From Bacillota bacterium (GTDB taxonomy: Bacteria > Bacillota > Clostridia > Acetivibrionales > DSM-1351): a stretch of 36,152 nucleotides of DNA. The translations under genes were made by a program, and so were the position numbers. The stretch lies in NCBI GenBank assembly GCA_023409265.1, contig JAEYHZ010000043.1, forward strand, positions 1-36,152. The letters run 5' to 3'. Positions 17,770 through 25,958 of this stretch are shown piece by piece (the first letter of the stretch is position 1; the number at the start of each line of letters is the position of its first letter). Under the pieces are notes generated by a model. The model made no database searches. It was not told the origin of the DNA and saw nothing but the letters and a program-made list of their open reading frames with translations.

Positions 17770-18477
17770 TTACTTTTGTATATATTCCCTCTTTCCAAAT
17801 ATGCTTGTCCCGATCCGTACAATGTTTGCGCCTTCTTCTATAGCGACTTCATAATCGTTGCTCATACCCATGGAAAGATAATCCATATTAACATTATCTA
17901 TTCTTTTACGCTTTATGTCAATATATATATTGTAAAGATTCTTAAATACCGGCCTTATGTCCTGGGGATTCTGAGCAAATGGGGCTATTGTCATAAGCCC
18001 ACGCAGAGAAATATTTCTCATCCGGGAAATCTTACCTATAAAATCATATACTTCATCAGGGCGGATGCCAAACTTTGTCTCTTCGCCGGATACATTGACC
18101 TGCAGGAGGAAATCCATTATCCTTCCATGCTTTTCTGCTCTTGAATTAATTTCTGTTGCCAGTTCCAGACTGTCAACAGAATGTATCATAGCAACTTTGT
18201 CTATTATATATTTAACCTTATTTGTCTGCAGATGACCAATCAGGTGCCATTTACAGTCTGCCGGCAGCTGATCATATTTATCCGTCAGCTCCTGCACCCT
18301 GTTTTCACCCATATCTCGAAGGCCGTATTCATACACATTTTTTATTCTGTCAACCTCGACAGTTTTTGTAACAGCTATGACTTTAATGTCTCCAGCTGTC
18401 CTTCCGCTTTTTTCAGCAGCTGCCTGAACTTTATTAAAAATATTGTCCAAATTATTTCTTATCTCTGTATCAATCAA
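17770..18477 (-). CDS. yggS: YggS-family PLP-binding protein (YlmE)
   Basis: A 235-residue pyridoxal-phosphate-binding TIM-barrel protein that helps balance PLP and amino-acid pools rather than catalysing a known reaction. The PLP lysine is Lys38 in IKVIAVTKTV. Family motifs ENRVQE, WHLIGHLQTNK, VNVSGEETKFG and LSMGMSNDYEVAIEEG with VRIGTSIFG are all present. The start is a TTG (18475-18477) eight bases after GGAGGG. The gene overlaps the end of the HlyD-like gene by eight bases, suggesting coupled translation. Confidence 0.94.
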   Translation of the reverse strand: MIDTEIRNNLDNIFNKVQAAAEKSGRTAGDIKVIAVTKTVEVDRIKNVYEYGLRDMGENRVQELTDKYDQLPADCKWHLIGHLQTNKVKYIIDKVAMIHSVDSLELATEINSRAEKHGRIMDFLLQVNVSGEETKFGIRPDEVYDFIGKISRMRNISLRGLMTIAPFAQNPQDIRPVFKNLYNIYIDIKRKRIDNVNMDYLSMGMSNDYEVAIEEGANIVRIGTSIFGKREYIQK

Positions 18478-19726
18478 TTACCTGTCCCTCCTGTATATTC
18501 TTAGGATTTAGGATATATGTATTATATAAGGCGATGGTATTGTTTTTTTCACCTTCTATATTGTCAATAATAACGGCACTTTCATTCATACCAATAATTC
18601 TCACCTTTTTAATTGTAGCCGTATGACCCTTAACAATGGTAATCAACGCAGTTTTGTTTTTGGTATCAACATTTTGCAGTGAGCTAAATGGTACCTTCAA
18701 TCCGGTGTAACTTGATAATATTATGTCAACATTAACTCTTCTTAACCCAACTGTCTCATTTAGCCCGGAATCGAATTTAAAGGCAATTATCCTTTTGCCG
18801 TCAATAACATCAGAACTGTAGACTATTTCTGCATTGATGCTGAAGCCTGTATCGTTTATCCTTAGGGTAACTGCTCTGTCAAGCTTCAATGCTTTGGTAT
18901 ATTTATCATCAACAGCAGTTACAAGGTAATTTTCCAGATCCTTTACAAGTTTTGCGATAGGCTTGCCTTTTTTTGCATCTATAACATTAAAATCACGGTT
19001 AGTTTGTTTTGTTGTTATTTTATCCAGTTCATTAGGTGTAGCATTCCTGATAAAATCCGGGTTTAAAAGAGTTTCATAGCCATCTATTGCGTAAGATATA
19101 AGTCCCGCGGAATTTGTCCGGATTTCTTTTATATTATTGTTTAATTTGCTCTGTATTACAGCTTTTTCATTTTTCAGTTTATTAATATATGCAGCAGATT
19201 TGCTATTGTCACCAAATATATCTGATTTTCTGTAAACTACTTTATCTATACTTGAAATACTGTCATAGCTTTCAACAAGACTTCCGCGGCTTGACTGCTG
19301 AGCCAGATTCTTTACCTTTTCAATTATTTCTGAATCCAGCTTTTTTATGTCACTTGAAAAAGTATTTATATTTTCCTGCTGTGCACTCTGGGCTCTGGTA
19401 ATCTCAAGTTCTTTCTTTTTCAGCTCCTCATATGTGGAAACCGGAACATTTTTTACTACCGAAGCAATCCTGTAGTAAGCCGGAACTTTTTCACCATCCA
19501 CCGCATCCATAACACAATTACCTGTTTCGGGAGACATTATAAGTTCTTCGTTCCGCACAAATACACCGTCAATATTCTGAATTTCTTCAATTTTACCTAT
19601 TTTCAGAATGTCTGTTTCAACACCATTTCCGTATATAATAAATACAAGAGACGGAAGATATATTAACAGAAAAACCACAAGTATAAGTGTTCCTATTCTA
19701 ACACTCTGCTTTTTAAAAATACTCAT
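18470..19726 (-). CDS. HlyD-like membrane protein at the head of the division cluster
   Basis: About 418 residues. One membrane helix (residues 10-32) is followed by a short beta-rich region with the biotinyl-lipoyl-like segment FVRNEELIMSPETGNCV. A long alpha-helical hairpin comes next (about 100-190), then a second beta-rich part. This is the architecture of HlyD-type adaptor proteins. No ABC exporter or outer component lies nearby, so a classical efflux role is doubtful. Its overlap with yggS suggests a division or envelope role. The start at 19726 is preferred because GGAG lies six bases ahead of it; a longer frame begins at 19765. Confidence 0.75.
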   Translation of the reverse strand: MSIFKKQSVRIGTLILVVFLLIYLPSLVFIIYGNGVETDILKIGKIEEIQNIDGVFVRNEELIMSPETGNCVMDAVDGEKVPAYYRIASVVKNVPVSTYEELKKKELEITRAQSAQQENINTFSSDIKKLDSEIIEKVKNLAQQSSRGSLVESYDSISSIDKVVYRKSDIFGDNSKSAAYINKLKNEKAVIQSKLNNNIKEIRTNSAGLISYAIDGYETLLNPDFIRNATPNELDKITTKQTNRDFNVIDAKKGKPIAKLVKDLENYLVTAVDDKYTKALKLDRAVTLRINDTGFSINAEIVYSSDVIDGKRIIAFKFDSGLNETVGLRRVNVDIILSSYTGLKVPFSSLQNVDTKNKTALITIVKGHTATIKKVRIIGMNESAVIIDNIEGEKNNTIALYNTYILNPKNIQEGQVID

Positions 19727-19917
19727 GTTCAACTCCATTTCTGCAGCGGGAAATATCCCACACACGGTATTTCTCTTTTGTATAAAATATTTTTAAAATC
19801 AAGTATTGGTAACATACTTTGATTAACTTTACCGGTTTGATTATTTTTAATTTTACCATACTGGCAAACCAAATAAAAAATAAAACCTGCATTTAATGAA
19901 TTGAATTGGGGATTAGC

Positions 19918-21204
19918 CTATTTGTTTCTATGATTGTACAGTTTCTGCAGGGCTATCATATTTCCCAATTTAACATGCTCGTAAACCAGACCGCCCTGCA
20001 TGTATGCTATATATGGACTCTTTATAGGCGCGTCAGCGCTAAGTTCGATTGAAGAACCCTGTACGAAAGCACCTGCTGCCATTATAACCGGAGAATCATA
20101 ACCAGGCATGTCCCAGGGCTGGGGGGTTACATAAGAATCAACCGGTGAACCCTTCTGGATTCCCTGACAGAAAGCGATCAGGCTTTCCTCGTTATTAAAC
20201 TTCACAGCCTGGATAATATCACTTCTTTTTGTGTTTACAGAGGGAAGGGTTTCAAAGCCAGCACGCTCCATAAGAGCAGCACAGAAAACCGCACCCTTCA
20301 GGCTCTCAGCAACAACATGCGGAGCCATAAACAAGCCCTGAAACATCAACCTGTTATTGCCCAGTGAAGCTCCGACCTCTTTCCCCAGGCCGGGTGAAGT
20401 CAACCGGTAAGCAGCCTGCTCCACCAGTTCTTTTTTACCGGCAATATATCCGCCTGTCAATGCAAGCCCTCCACCCGGATTTTTTATAAGAGAACCTGCA
20501 ATTATATCCGCTCCCACCTGAACAGGTTCGATCTCCTCAACAAATTCTCCGTAGCAGTTGTCTACCATTACAATAATTGAACTGTTTATAGATTTGATAG
20601 TGTCAATGACACTCCTGATATCTTCAATACACAGTGCGTCTCTCCAGGAATAACCTCTTGAGCGCTGAATCATGGCCATTTTAGTAGAAGAGGAAACAAC
20701 ATTGCTTATTTCCTCAATATCCGGCTTACCATCCGGTTTAAGTTCCACCTGCTTATAGCTTACTCCAAATTCCTTTAGAGATCCGCAGTTTTTACCTCTT
20801 ATGCCTATTACTTCCTCCAGTGTATCATATGGTTTCCCGGTTACGGCTACCAGCTCGTCTCCCGGTCTCAAATTTCCGAAGAGACAAAGAGCAAGAGCTT
20901 GTGTTCCTGATACTATGTGATGCCTGACAAGTGCATCCTCAGCACCAAACACGTTTGCGTATACGCTGTCCAGAACCTCTCTTCCCCTGTCATCATAACC
21001 ATATCCTGTGGTGCCGTTAAAATGAGAGTCACTGAGTTTATTATCCTGCATTGCCTTAATTACTTTTAACTGGTTTAATTCCTTGGTAGCATCTATTTTC
21101 TCAAATACTTTTTGAGCATCCCTCTCTGCCTGTTCAGCCAGTTCAATAACTCTATCCTCTATTTCAAAATTCTGCTTTAAATATTCTCTTGTTCTTAGGT
21201 CCAT
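19918..21204 (-). CDS. PLP-dependent lyase of the methionine gamma-lyase / aluminium-resistance family
   Basis: A 428-residue fold-type I PLP enzyme. The cofactor-binding lysine is probably Lys241 in AGSLIKNPGGGLALTGG, with Asp215 in VMVDNCYGE upstream as the ring-nitrogen partner. The SGTQALALCLFG and QRSRGYSW segments are characteristic of this group. It is annotated variously as aluminium-resistance protein or methionine gamma-lyase-like; the actual reaction is not established from sequence. AGAGGAA precedes the ATG. A 190-bp gap separates it from the HlyD-like gene. The region upstream carries a MITE-like inverted repeat. Confidence 0.85.
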   Translation of the reverse strand: MDLRTREYLKQNFEIEDRVIELAEQAERDAQKVFEKIDATKELNQLKVIKAMQDNKLSDSHFNGTTGYGYDDRGREVLDSVYANVFGAEDALVRHHIVSGTQALALCLFGNLRPGDELVAVTGKPYDTLEEVIGIRGKNCGSLKEFGVSYKQVELKPDGKPDIEEISNVVSSSTKMAMIQRSRGYSWRDALCIEDIRSVIDTIKSINSSIIVMVDNCYGEFVEEIEPVQVGADIIAGSLIKNPGGGLALTGGYIAGKKELVEQAAYRLTSPGLGKEVGASLGNNRLMFQGLFMAPHVVAESLKGAVFCAALMERAGFETLPSVNTKRSDIIQAVKFNNEESLIAFCQGIQKGSPVDSYVTPQPWDMPGYDSPVIMAAGAFVQGSSIELSADAPIKSPYIAYMQGGLVYEHVKLGNMIALQKLYNHRNK

Positions 21205-21267
21205 TAAAACGATTCCTCTTTCGTGTTAGTCTAGTCAACTTTGCTGCTTTATCTTACAAAGCCTTTT

Positions 21268-21358
21268 AGGCATGATTAAATAATAAAAACTCTGTTTTAA
21301 GGCGAGATAGTTTTCGTCAAGACAAGGTCGCATTTGCGGATATTATTTAATTATGCCT
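21268..21358. repeat. MITE-like 91-bp element with 18-bp terminal inverted repeats
   Basis: The arms at 21268-21285 and 21341-21358 are complementary over 18 bases with one G/T-type wobble. They enclose a 55-base interior that is more GC-rich than its surroundings (AAGGCGAGATAG, AAGACAAGGTCGCATTTGCGG). It holds no ORF. It lies in the 357-bp gap between two divergently transcribed genes. The rest of that gap is A+T-rich and I see nothing else in it. It could be a miniature inverted-repeat element or a structured RNA; copy number elsewhere in the genome would decide. Confidence 0.5.
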
Positions 21359-21561
21359 TAATAGCATTATATACCATTCGGAGCCTTCTAGCTAGATTTT
21401 ATACATATAATTAATCTATTTAAAGATGTAATTAAATAATTAACCCTTTAAAGCTTATCCTATGCACATTACCAAATTAACTGTATAATTAAATTCAATG
21501 CAGCTGTCTGCCTGCTGACACTGCTTTTGCTTATGATTATTGATTAACCCCGGAGGTTCAA

Positions 21562-22461
21562 ATGATTTTAGAACACACTGCTGATACGTCCGATTCCGGC
21601 AAACAACTGAAATATATTTTAAAGGGTAAGCTTAAGATATCTGAAAGGCTGGTTAAAAAGCTTAAATTCCAAAATAAAATACATGTAAATAATGAACCTG
21701 TTCACGTAAACTACATTGTAAAGGAAAATGACAAGGTTAGAGTTGAACTGGAACTTGAAGAAGACTGTGAATACATTGAGCCTCAAAATATTCCGATTGA
21801 TATTATTTATGAAGACGACTGCCTGTTAGTTCTTAACAAACAGCCGGGAATTGTTGTACACCCAACCTGCAGTCATCCTGATACCACAATTGCAAACGGT
21901 ATCGTGTATTACCTGAAACAGAAAGGGATTTCAAAAAAAGTAAGACCCGTCAGCAGACTTGATAGAGAAACCTCAGGAATTATTATTTTTGCCAAAAATT
22001 CATTTACTCAGGAAGCTCTTATTAAGCAAATGCATGCAAAAATATTCGAAAAGGAGTATCTTGGAATTGTACAGGGCATTCCCTCCGCTAAAAAAGGTAC
22101 AATCGACCTGCCTATTGACAGAAAACCCGGCAGTATTATGCTCCGGCACATTTCAGAAACAGGAGCACCTTCTATAACCCATTATGAGGTATTGGAAAGC
22201 TTCCGGTCACATAATGCTGCATTACTTCGATTTAAGTTGGAAACTGGCAGAACACATCAGATAAGAGTTCACTGCCAGGCCATGGGTTACCCCATATATG
22301 GTGATACATTGTATTCGGAAAATTCAGACTTGTTAATTTCCCGTCAGGCTCTCCATTCGCACGTAACCAAAATAGTGCATCCGGAAACCCAAAAGGAAGT
22401 CATCTTCAATGCTGAACTGCCATCCGACATAAAAACAGTGCTGGAAATAATGCGAAATTAA
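21562..22461 (+). CDS. RluD-family pseudouridine synthase
   Basis: A 299-residue RNA-modifying enzyme that isomerises uridine to pseudouridine in rRNA or tRNA. An N-terminal S4-like RNA-binding region (about 18-65) precedes the catalytic domain. The catalytic Asp134 lies in VSRLDRETSGI. The GRTHQIRVHCQAMGYPI motif and the closing LHSHVTKIVHP segment are family hallmarks. CGGAGG stands before the ATG. Which of the RluA/C/D specificities it has cannot be settled here. Confidence 0.93.
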   Translation: MILEHTADTSDSGKQLKYILKGKLKISERLVKKLKFQNKIHVNNEPVHVNYIVKENDKVRVELELEEDCEYIEPQNIPIDIIYEDDCLLVLNKQPGIVVHPTCSHPDTTIANGIVYYLKQKGISKKVRPVSRLDRETSGIIIFAKNSFTQEALIKQMHAKIFEKEYLGIVQGIPSAKKGTIDLPIDRKPGSIMLRHISETGAPSITHYEVLESFRSHNAALLRFKLETGRTHQIRVHCQAMGYPIYGDTLYSENSDLLISRQALHSHVTKIVHPETQKEVIFNAELPSDIKTVLEIMRN

Positions 22462-22472
22462 CCTGTAAATAT

Positions 22473-22501
22473 TTTACATAAGCAGCCTCCTATGCTACTA
22501 T
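22473..22501 (+). promoter_or_regulatory. Promoter for the MerR/RacA-like gene
   Basis: TTTACA (22473-22478), a 17-base spacer and TACTAT (22496-22501). It stands immediately after the pseudouridine synthase gene and about 93 bases before the next start codon. Confidence 0.5.
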
Positions 22502-22518
22502 CTACTTATACAACTGAG

Positions 22519-22553
22519 TTTTCAAGCATTACCGCAAAGGCAGTGTTTGAAAA
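22519..22553 (+). promoter_or_regulatory. Structured 5' leader of the MerR/RacA-like gene
   Basis: A 15-position hairpin (arms 22519-22533 and 22539-22553) with 14 paired positions, two of them wobble, has a GCAAA loop. No T-run follows, so it is not a standard terminator. Part of the right arm (AAAGGCAGTGTTT) is echoed just before the ribosome site as AAAGGCAACTGTTT, which would allow an alternative pairing. It could control translation or mRNA stability. Confidence 0.4.
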
Positions 22554-22593
22554 ATACAAATGAAAAAGGCAACTGTTTAGGAGGTATGCAAGT

Positions 22594-23205
22594 ATGGATG
22601 TTCTGAAGGATCGGTATTCAATAACTGAGTTAAGCGAATCTTTAAATATAACAGATCATGCTTTGAGATTTTATGAAAAGGAATTCGGGTTAAAAATCCC
22701 CAAGGATAGCCGCGGAAGAAGATTTTATACTACCGAGCTGGCAAATGTCATGTATCAGATCAAGGATATGCGTGATCAGGGACTTGAACTTAAAGCCATA
22801 AGAAAGATACTGGAAGACGAAAACGTTATTCATGAAAGTAACAAAAGTCCATCTTATGCTGAAGCAGTTTCAATTGATGGCAAAGAACAGTACCCCGCTG
22901 TTATCACCTCCATCCCTGCTCAATTAAACAACAATGAATTGGCAATTATAATTGATGCTCTAAACAGTATGAAGGAGCAGGTTTTTAATAATATTTCCAC
23001 AGAACTTTTGTCCACCAGGGAGCAAATATCTAAGGAAATACATAAATCAAAGCTTGAACTTGGAGCATGCGTTGAAAACAGTTCAAGAAAACTTGAAATA
23101 AAGCTTGACCGCCATTTTCAAGAGGTAGACAGAGCTCTGACCAGTTGGAGAGAAAAAAAGACCACTTCCCTTGCGGGAAGGTTAAAAAAGCTAATCGGAA
23201 AGTAG
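22594..23205 (+). CDS. MerR-type helix-turn-helix protein with coiled-coil tail, RacA-like layout
   Basis: A 203-residue protein. Residues 5-75 form a MerR-type winged helix (YSITELSESLNITDHALRFY, then RGRRFYTTELANVMY). Residues ~115-190 are charged and helical, probably coiled coil, with a basic end (SLAGRLKKLIGK). It lacks a metal- or drug-binding C-terminus, so it may be a structural DNA-binding protein or an unusual regulator. Its plan recalls Bacillus RacA, which links the chromosome to DivIVA at the pole during sporulation, and a divIVA gene lies 6.6 kb away. That comparison rests on layout only. GGAGGT precedes the ATG. Confidence 0.75.
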   Translation: MDVLKDRYSITELSESLNITDHALRFYEKEFGLKIPKDSRGRRFYTTELANVMYQIKDMRDQGLELKAIRKILEDENVIHESNKSPSYAEAVSIDGKEQYPAVITSIPAQLNNNELAIIIDALNSMKEQVFNNISTELLSTREQISKEIHKSKLELGACVENSSRKLEIKLDRHFQEVDRALTSWREKKTTSLAGRLKKLIGK

Positions 23206-23266
23206 TGAATTAATTTTGAAAAATTCATTTAAAGCTTTAAACAATAATAACCCCTAACAAACAATA

Positions 23267-23296
23267 AAGCCGACTTTCTGAGCCGGCTTTTCTTAT
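23267..23296 (+). terminator. Terminator after the MerR/RacA-like gene
   Basis: Arms AAGCCG (23267-23272) and CGGCTT (23284-23289), extended inward by two pairs past a mismatch, are followed by TTCTTAT. It stands between convergent genes. Confidence 0.7.
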
Positions 23297-23366
23297 GATA
23301 CTTTGTTATTTATCTTATGACATAAATATTTGGGTTTACAATAATTCTCTAATTCACTGAAACATT

Positions 23367-23765
23367 CTATTCCTTCAGGGCAAAACCTTTGGCATCCTTG
23401 TTTATTGTACCTGCCAATATCAATATACCTTCAATCAAACCCCATATATATATAATTGGTGAAAAGATGAAGCATGATAGCACTGTAAGCAGCAGCTGTG
23501 CCAGACCTAATCCGATATATCCCAGATAGAATCTGTGAACTCCGAACATTCCAAGGAAAATACCGAACAAACCCGCTGCCAGCTTGGATTTCTGCTGACC
23601 ATATGCATTTAAATTAACTCCACATTTCATACAAACCTGAGCCATTGAATTTGTTATGTCTCCACATAAAGGACAATAATTATTCCCCTTTCCAACAGGT
23701 ACTCCGCATGCAACACAAATAGCTGCCTGATCATTCATAACGTTACCACAATTTCTACAATACAT
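23367..23765 (-). CDS. Zinc-ribbon and TM2-domain membrane protein
   Basis: A 132-residue protein. Two zinc-ribbon units come first (Cys3/6/17/20 and Cys31/34/45/48). A TM2 domain follows, with two membrane helices around the signature GVHRFYLGYIGLGLAQLLL. The ribbons should face the cytoplasm. TM2 proteins have no agreed function. AGGAGG precedes the ATG. It runs away from the agr genes, separated from them by 332 bp, and converges on the MerR-like gene. Confidence 0.85.
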   Translation of the reverse strand: MYCRNCGNVMNDQAAICVACGVPVGKGNNYCPLCGDITNSMAQVCMKCGVNLNAYGQQKSKLAAGLFGIFLGMFGVHRFYLGYIGLGLAQLLLTVLSCFIFSPIIYIWGLIEGILILAGTINKDAKGFALKE

Positions 23766-24008
23766 AATATTTACCTCCTGCTTATTATTTATGGTTAAGT
23801 GTTTTTATCTTCATACAAGTTTCGAAAATGTATTACATCTCAGTATACGATTTAGTACAAAGTATGTCTGAAATAAAAAAAGGATATTTCATATTTTATA
23901 GCTAGTAATTTTTTCATACTTGTGAATTATCATACCTGCTTAATATATATTAATTTTATAAAAATGTCCACTTAAAAATGAGGTCATAAAAGCAGTGTCC
24001 AGGTATCA

Positions 24009-24040
24009 ATCACCATACTTTCAAAAATATGGTGATTTTT
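24009..24040 (+). promoter_or_regulatory. Terminator-like hairpin upstream of agrB
   Basis: Perfect 9-bp arms (24009-24017 and 24028-24036) with a ten-base loop run into five Ts. The hairpin is on the coding strand 58 bases before the agrB start. A weak candidate promoter (TTGTGA at 23920, TATATA at 23944) lies upstream, so the hairpin may be an attenuator in the agr leader or the end of a short RNA. The rest of the 332-bp gap is A+T-rich and I see no other feature in it. Confidence 0.45.
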
Positions 24041-24097
24041 GGATTCTTATATGATAAAATTGGAAATATAGAATATTTATGTCAGGAGCGGATGTAA

Positions 24098-24715
24098 ATG
24101 AAATTTGTCCTAAAGTGGTCATATTCCTGTGCCAAGTATTTAGCAGATGTTTTAAATGAAAATCATAATAAAAGATCCGTTTATTATTATGGCTTTTATA
24201 TAGTATTTAGCACATTTGTTAAAGGCATTATATTGATTTCATTATCTTTACTTCTGGGAATAATGCTCCCTGCCTTATTGACTGTAATTGTTTTCGGGTC
24301 CTTAAGAATGCTTGCAGGCGGATATCACTTCGATAGTTACGGAAAATGTCTTTTAGTCTCATTGGCTCTTATTATAACCGCTGCTTTAATATCACAGTAT
24401 ACCTACAGTTACTGGAGTATGGCTTCCATGGTCCTGTTTTTGATTCCGGCATTTGCATTCAGCCTTTACCTGCTGATTAAGCATGCTCCAAAGGATACAC
24501 CTACAAAGCCCATAACCGATCCTGCAGCCATACTGAAATTTAAAAGGCTGTCCATTGCATATCTGGGTATATTGCTGATAATTTGCTGTGTTTTGGTCTT
24601 TTTTAACCTGAAAATGCATGTTATCTCCATAAGTTTCGGTGTTCTGCTTGAGGTATTCACCATAACCCCTGCGGGGCATCGTTTTTTTAATATTATAAAA
24701 GCCGGTAGAGCATGA
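24098..24715 (+). CDS. agrB: AgrB-type peptide-processing membrane endopeptidase
   Basis: A 205-residue membrane protein that cuts the AgrD precursor and forms its thiolactone ring. The catalytic pair is His77 and Cys84 in RMLAGGYHFDSYGKC, the same numbering as in Staphylococcus AgrB. Several hydrophobic segments span about 33-70, 85-135 and 152-195. AGGAG lies nine bases before the ATG. It begins a three-gene set with an AgrC-like membrane protein and an AgrD precursor, all on the plus strand with short gaps. The agr assignment is very secure. Confidence 0.95.
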   Translation: MKFVLKWSYSCAKYLADVLNENHNKRSVYYYGFYIVFSTFVKGIILISLSLLLGIMLPALLTVIVFGSLRMLAGGYHFDSYGKCLLVSLALIITAALISQYTYSYWSMASMVLFLIPAFAFSLYLLIKHAPKDTPTKPITDPAAILKFKRLSIAYLGILLIICCVLVFFNLKMHVISISFGVLLEVFTITPAGHRFFNIIKAGRA

Positions 24716-24796
24716 ACTATCTGCTTTATTAATTGTATTTACATAATAACAAGACAGATTAATATTCTATCAAATACACACTGATAAGAGGTTTGT

Positions 24797-25744
24797 ATGA
24801 TTGATGTGTTGTTTCAAAATAGCGTGGCAGCAAAAATAATTATAAATACATTGTTTGTATCCATTCCTGAAGAGCTGTACCTGGTAATGTTTACATTAAT
24901 AATGGTGGGAGAATTTGAATACTGGAAAGAACCCGAATGTAAAAGATTGATTAACCGATTCGACTATGTCAGGGTTTTCCTGCCGACTATAGTAGGTGCT
25001 TTATTATCGAATATTTTAATAAATACAGGGTTAAACTATGGCTTTTTCCATTTTTTAACTCCGATATTGATGTTTATTATTATAGTATTTACCAATGATA
25101 TCTTCGGGGATGCAAGCGCAGTAAAGTGGATAGTAAAATCTTTCATATTCTATATGATAGGTTTTCTTTCTATCGGAATTACAGAATTTGCTTATGTACC
25201 CTTTATTTTATCCTGTACAGGTCTTACAATGTCCGATATTAGAGACAATCTATTAATTTATTTTCTGATTTCACTGCCTTCACGCCTATTACAATTTACT
25301 TTGCTTTCCTATATGGTAAGCAGGAAACGTACCCTCTTAAAGGGTAGACTTATAAAAAATTTACTGTCAAATCCTGTACCTGCAACTATTTTTTCAATAT
25401 TGGTATTTGTAAATATTTTGTTTCTTCAGATACTTGGATCAGCAATTATGATTGATAAAGTGCTTATATCTATTTCTGACTATTCTCAAATAGTTATAAT
25501 TACAGGCGTTGTTATATTTCCTATAATCAATATTTCAGGGTTTCTCTGGGGTTTCTATTTTTTACAAAATAGAGAATTTAAAGCTAAAAAAAACACTTCG
25601 GAAAAATTATATAAATTATTGGAAGATATAGAAATATATACAAATAACGAAAATTATGATAATATTAGGTGGAAGTTGAACGAAATTGGCGTGGATATTA
25701 AGGATATTGCTAAAAACCTTTATAAAGAAAATGAAATGGAGTAA
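24797..25744 (+). CDS. Seven-helix AgrC-like membrane protein without kinase domain
   Basis: A 315-residue protein between agrB and agrD. I predict seven membrane helices (about 12-38, 58-76, 80-99, 112-138, 151-173, 195-217 and 230-257), the number found in AgrC sensor domains. The opening SIPEELYLVMFTLIMVG is in the style of clostridial AgrC-like receptors. After the last helix only a ~58-residue charged tail remains. It has no phosphoacceptor histidine, no N box and no ATP-binding glycine motifs, and the next stop codon is followed by agrD, so this is not a simple frameshift. It may be a peptide receptor that signals through a partner, or a peptide transporter or processing helper. GAGG precedes the ATG. 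Confidence 0.75.
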   Translation: MIDVLFQNSVAAKIIINTLFVSIPEELYLVMFTLIMVGEFEYWKEPECKRLINRFDYVRVFLPTIVGALLSNILINTGLNYGFFHFLTPILMFIIIVFTNDIFGDASAVKWIVKSFIFYMIGFLSIGITEFAYVPFILSCTGLTMSDIRDNLLIYFLISLPSRLLQFTLLSYMVSRKRTLLKGRLIKNLLSNPVPATIFSILVFVNILFLQILGSAIMIDKVLISISDYSQIVIITGVVIFPIINISGFLWGFYFLQNREFKAKKNTSEKLYKLLEDIEIYTNNENYDNIRWKLNEIGVDIKDIAKNLYKENEME

Positions 25745-25778
25745 CTAAATACTTTAAATTTTAAGGAGGTACATAGCA

Positions 25779-25898
25779 GTGAAAACATTCTTTTACACAA
25801 TTTTATCAAGTTTATTATATATTCTGGTATTATTATTCGGAGTAAAACCGGCTTGTATATGGTGGATGCATCAACCAAGGGTTCCAAAGCTTAAATAG
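25779..25898 (+). CDS. agrD: AgrD-type cyclic peptide pheromone precursor
   Basis: A 39-codon gene starting at GTG, with AAGGAGGT nine bases upstream and 34 bp after the AgrC-like gene. The product has the three AgrD parts. An amphipathic, hydrophobic leader (residues 2-22, MKTFFYTILSS...) comes first. A core with Cys26 follows, in KPACIWWM. A C-terminal recognition tail, HQPRVPKLK, ends it, containing the typical Pro-x-x-Pro. By analogy with staphylococcal peptides, ring closure between Cys26 and Met30 would give a five-residue CIWWM thiolactone. The N-terminal cut is not predictable. It is too short for ordinary gene finders but is a clear gene. Confidence 0.9.
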   Translation: MKTFFYTILSSLLYILVLLFGVKPACIWWMHQPRVPKLK

Positions 25899-25958
25899 GG
25901 CCAGTAGCCCGCTAAGTATATTTTTAAATGAATGATGAGCTAAATCCCCTCGTTTTAT

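Noticed and set aside
22519..22553. Terminator of the pseudouridine synthase gene
   Set aside because: The hairpin is not followed by a T-run on the plus strand and lies downstream of a good promoter for the next gene.
24797..25744. Truncated or frameshifted AgrC kinase
   Set aside because: No kinase-like residues appear in any frame after the stop codon. The next bases hold a ribosome site and agrD, so the shortness looks natural.
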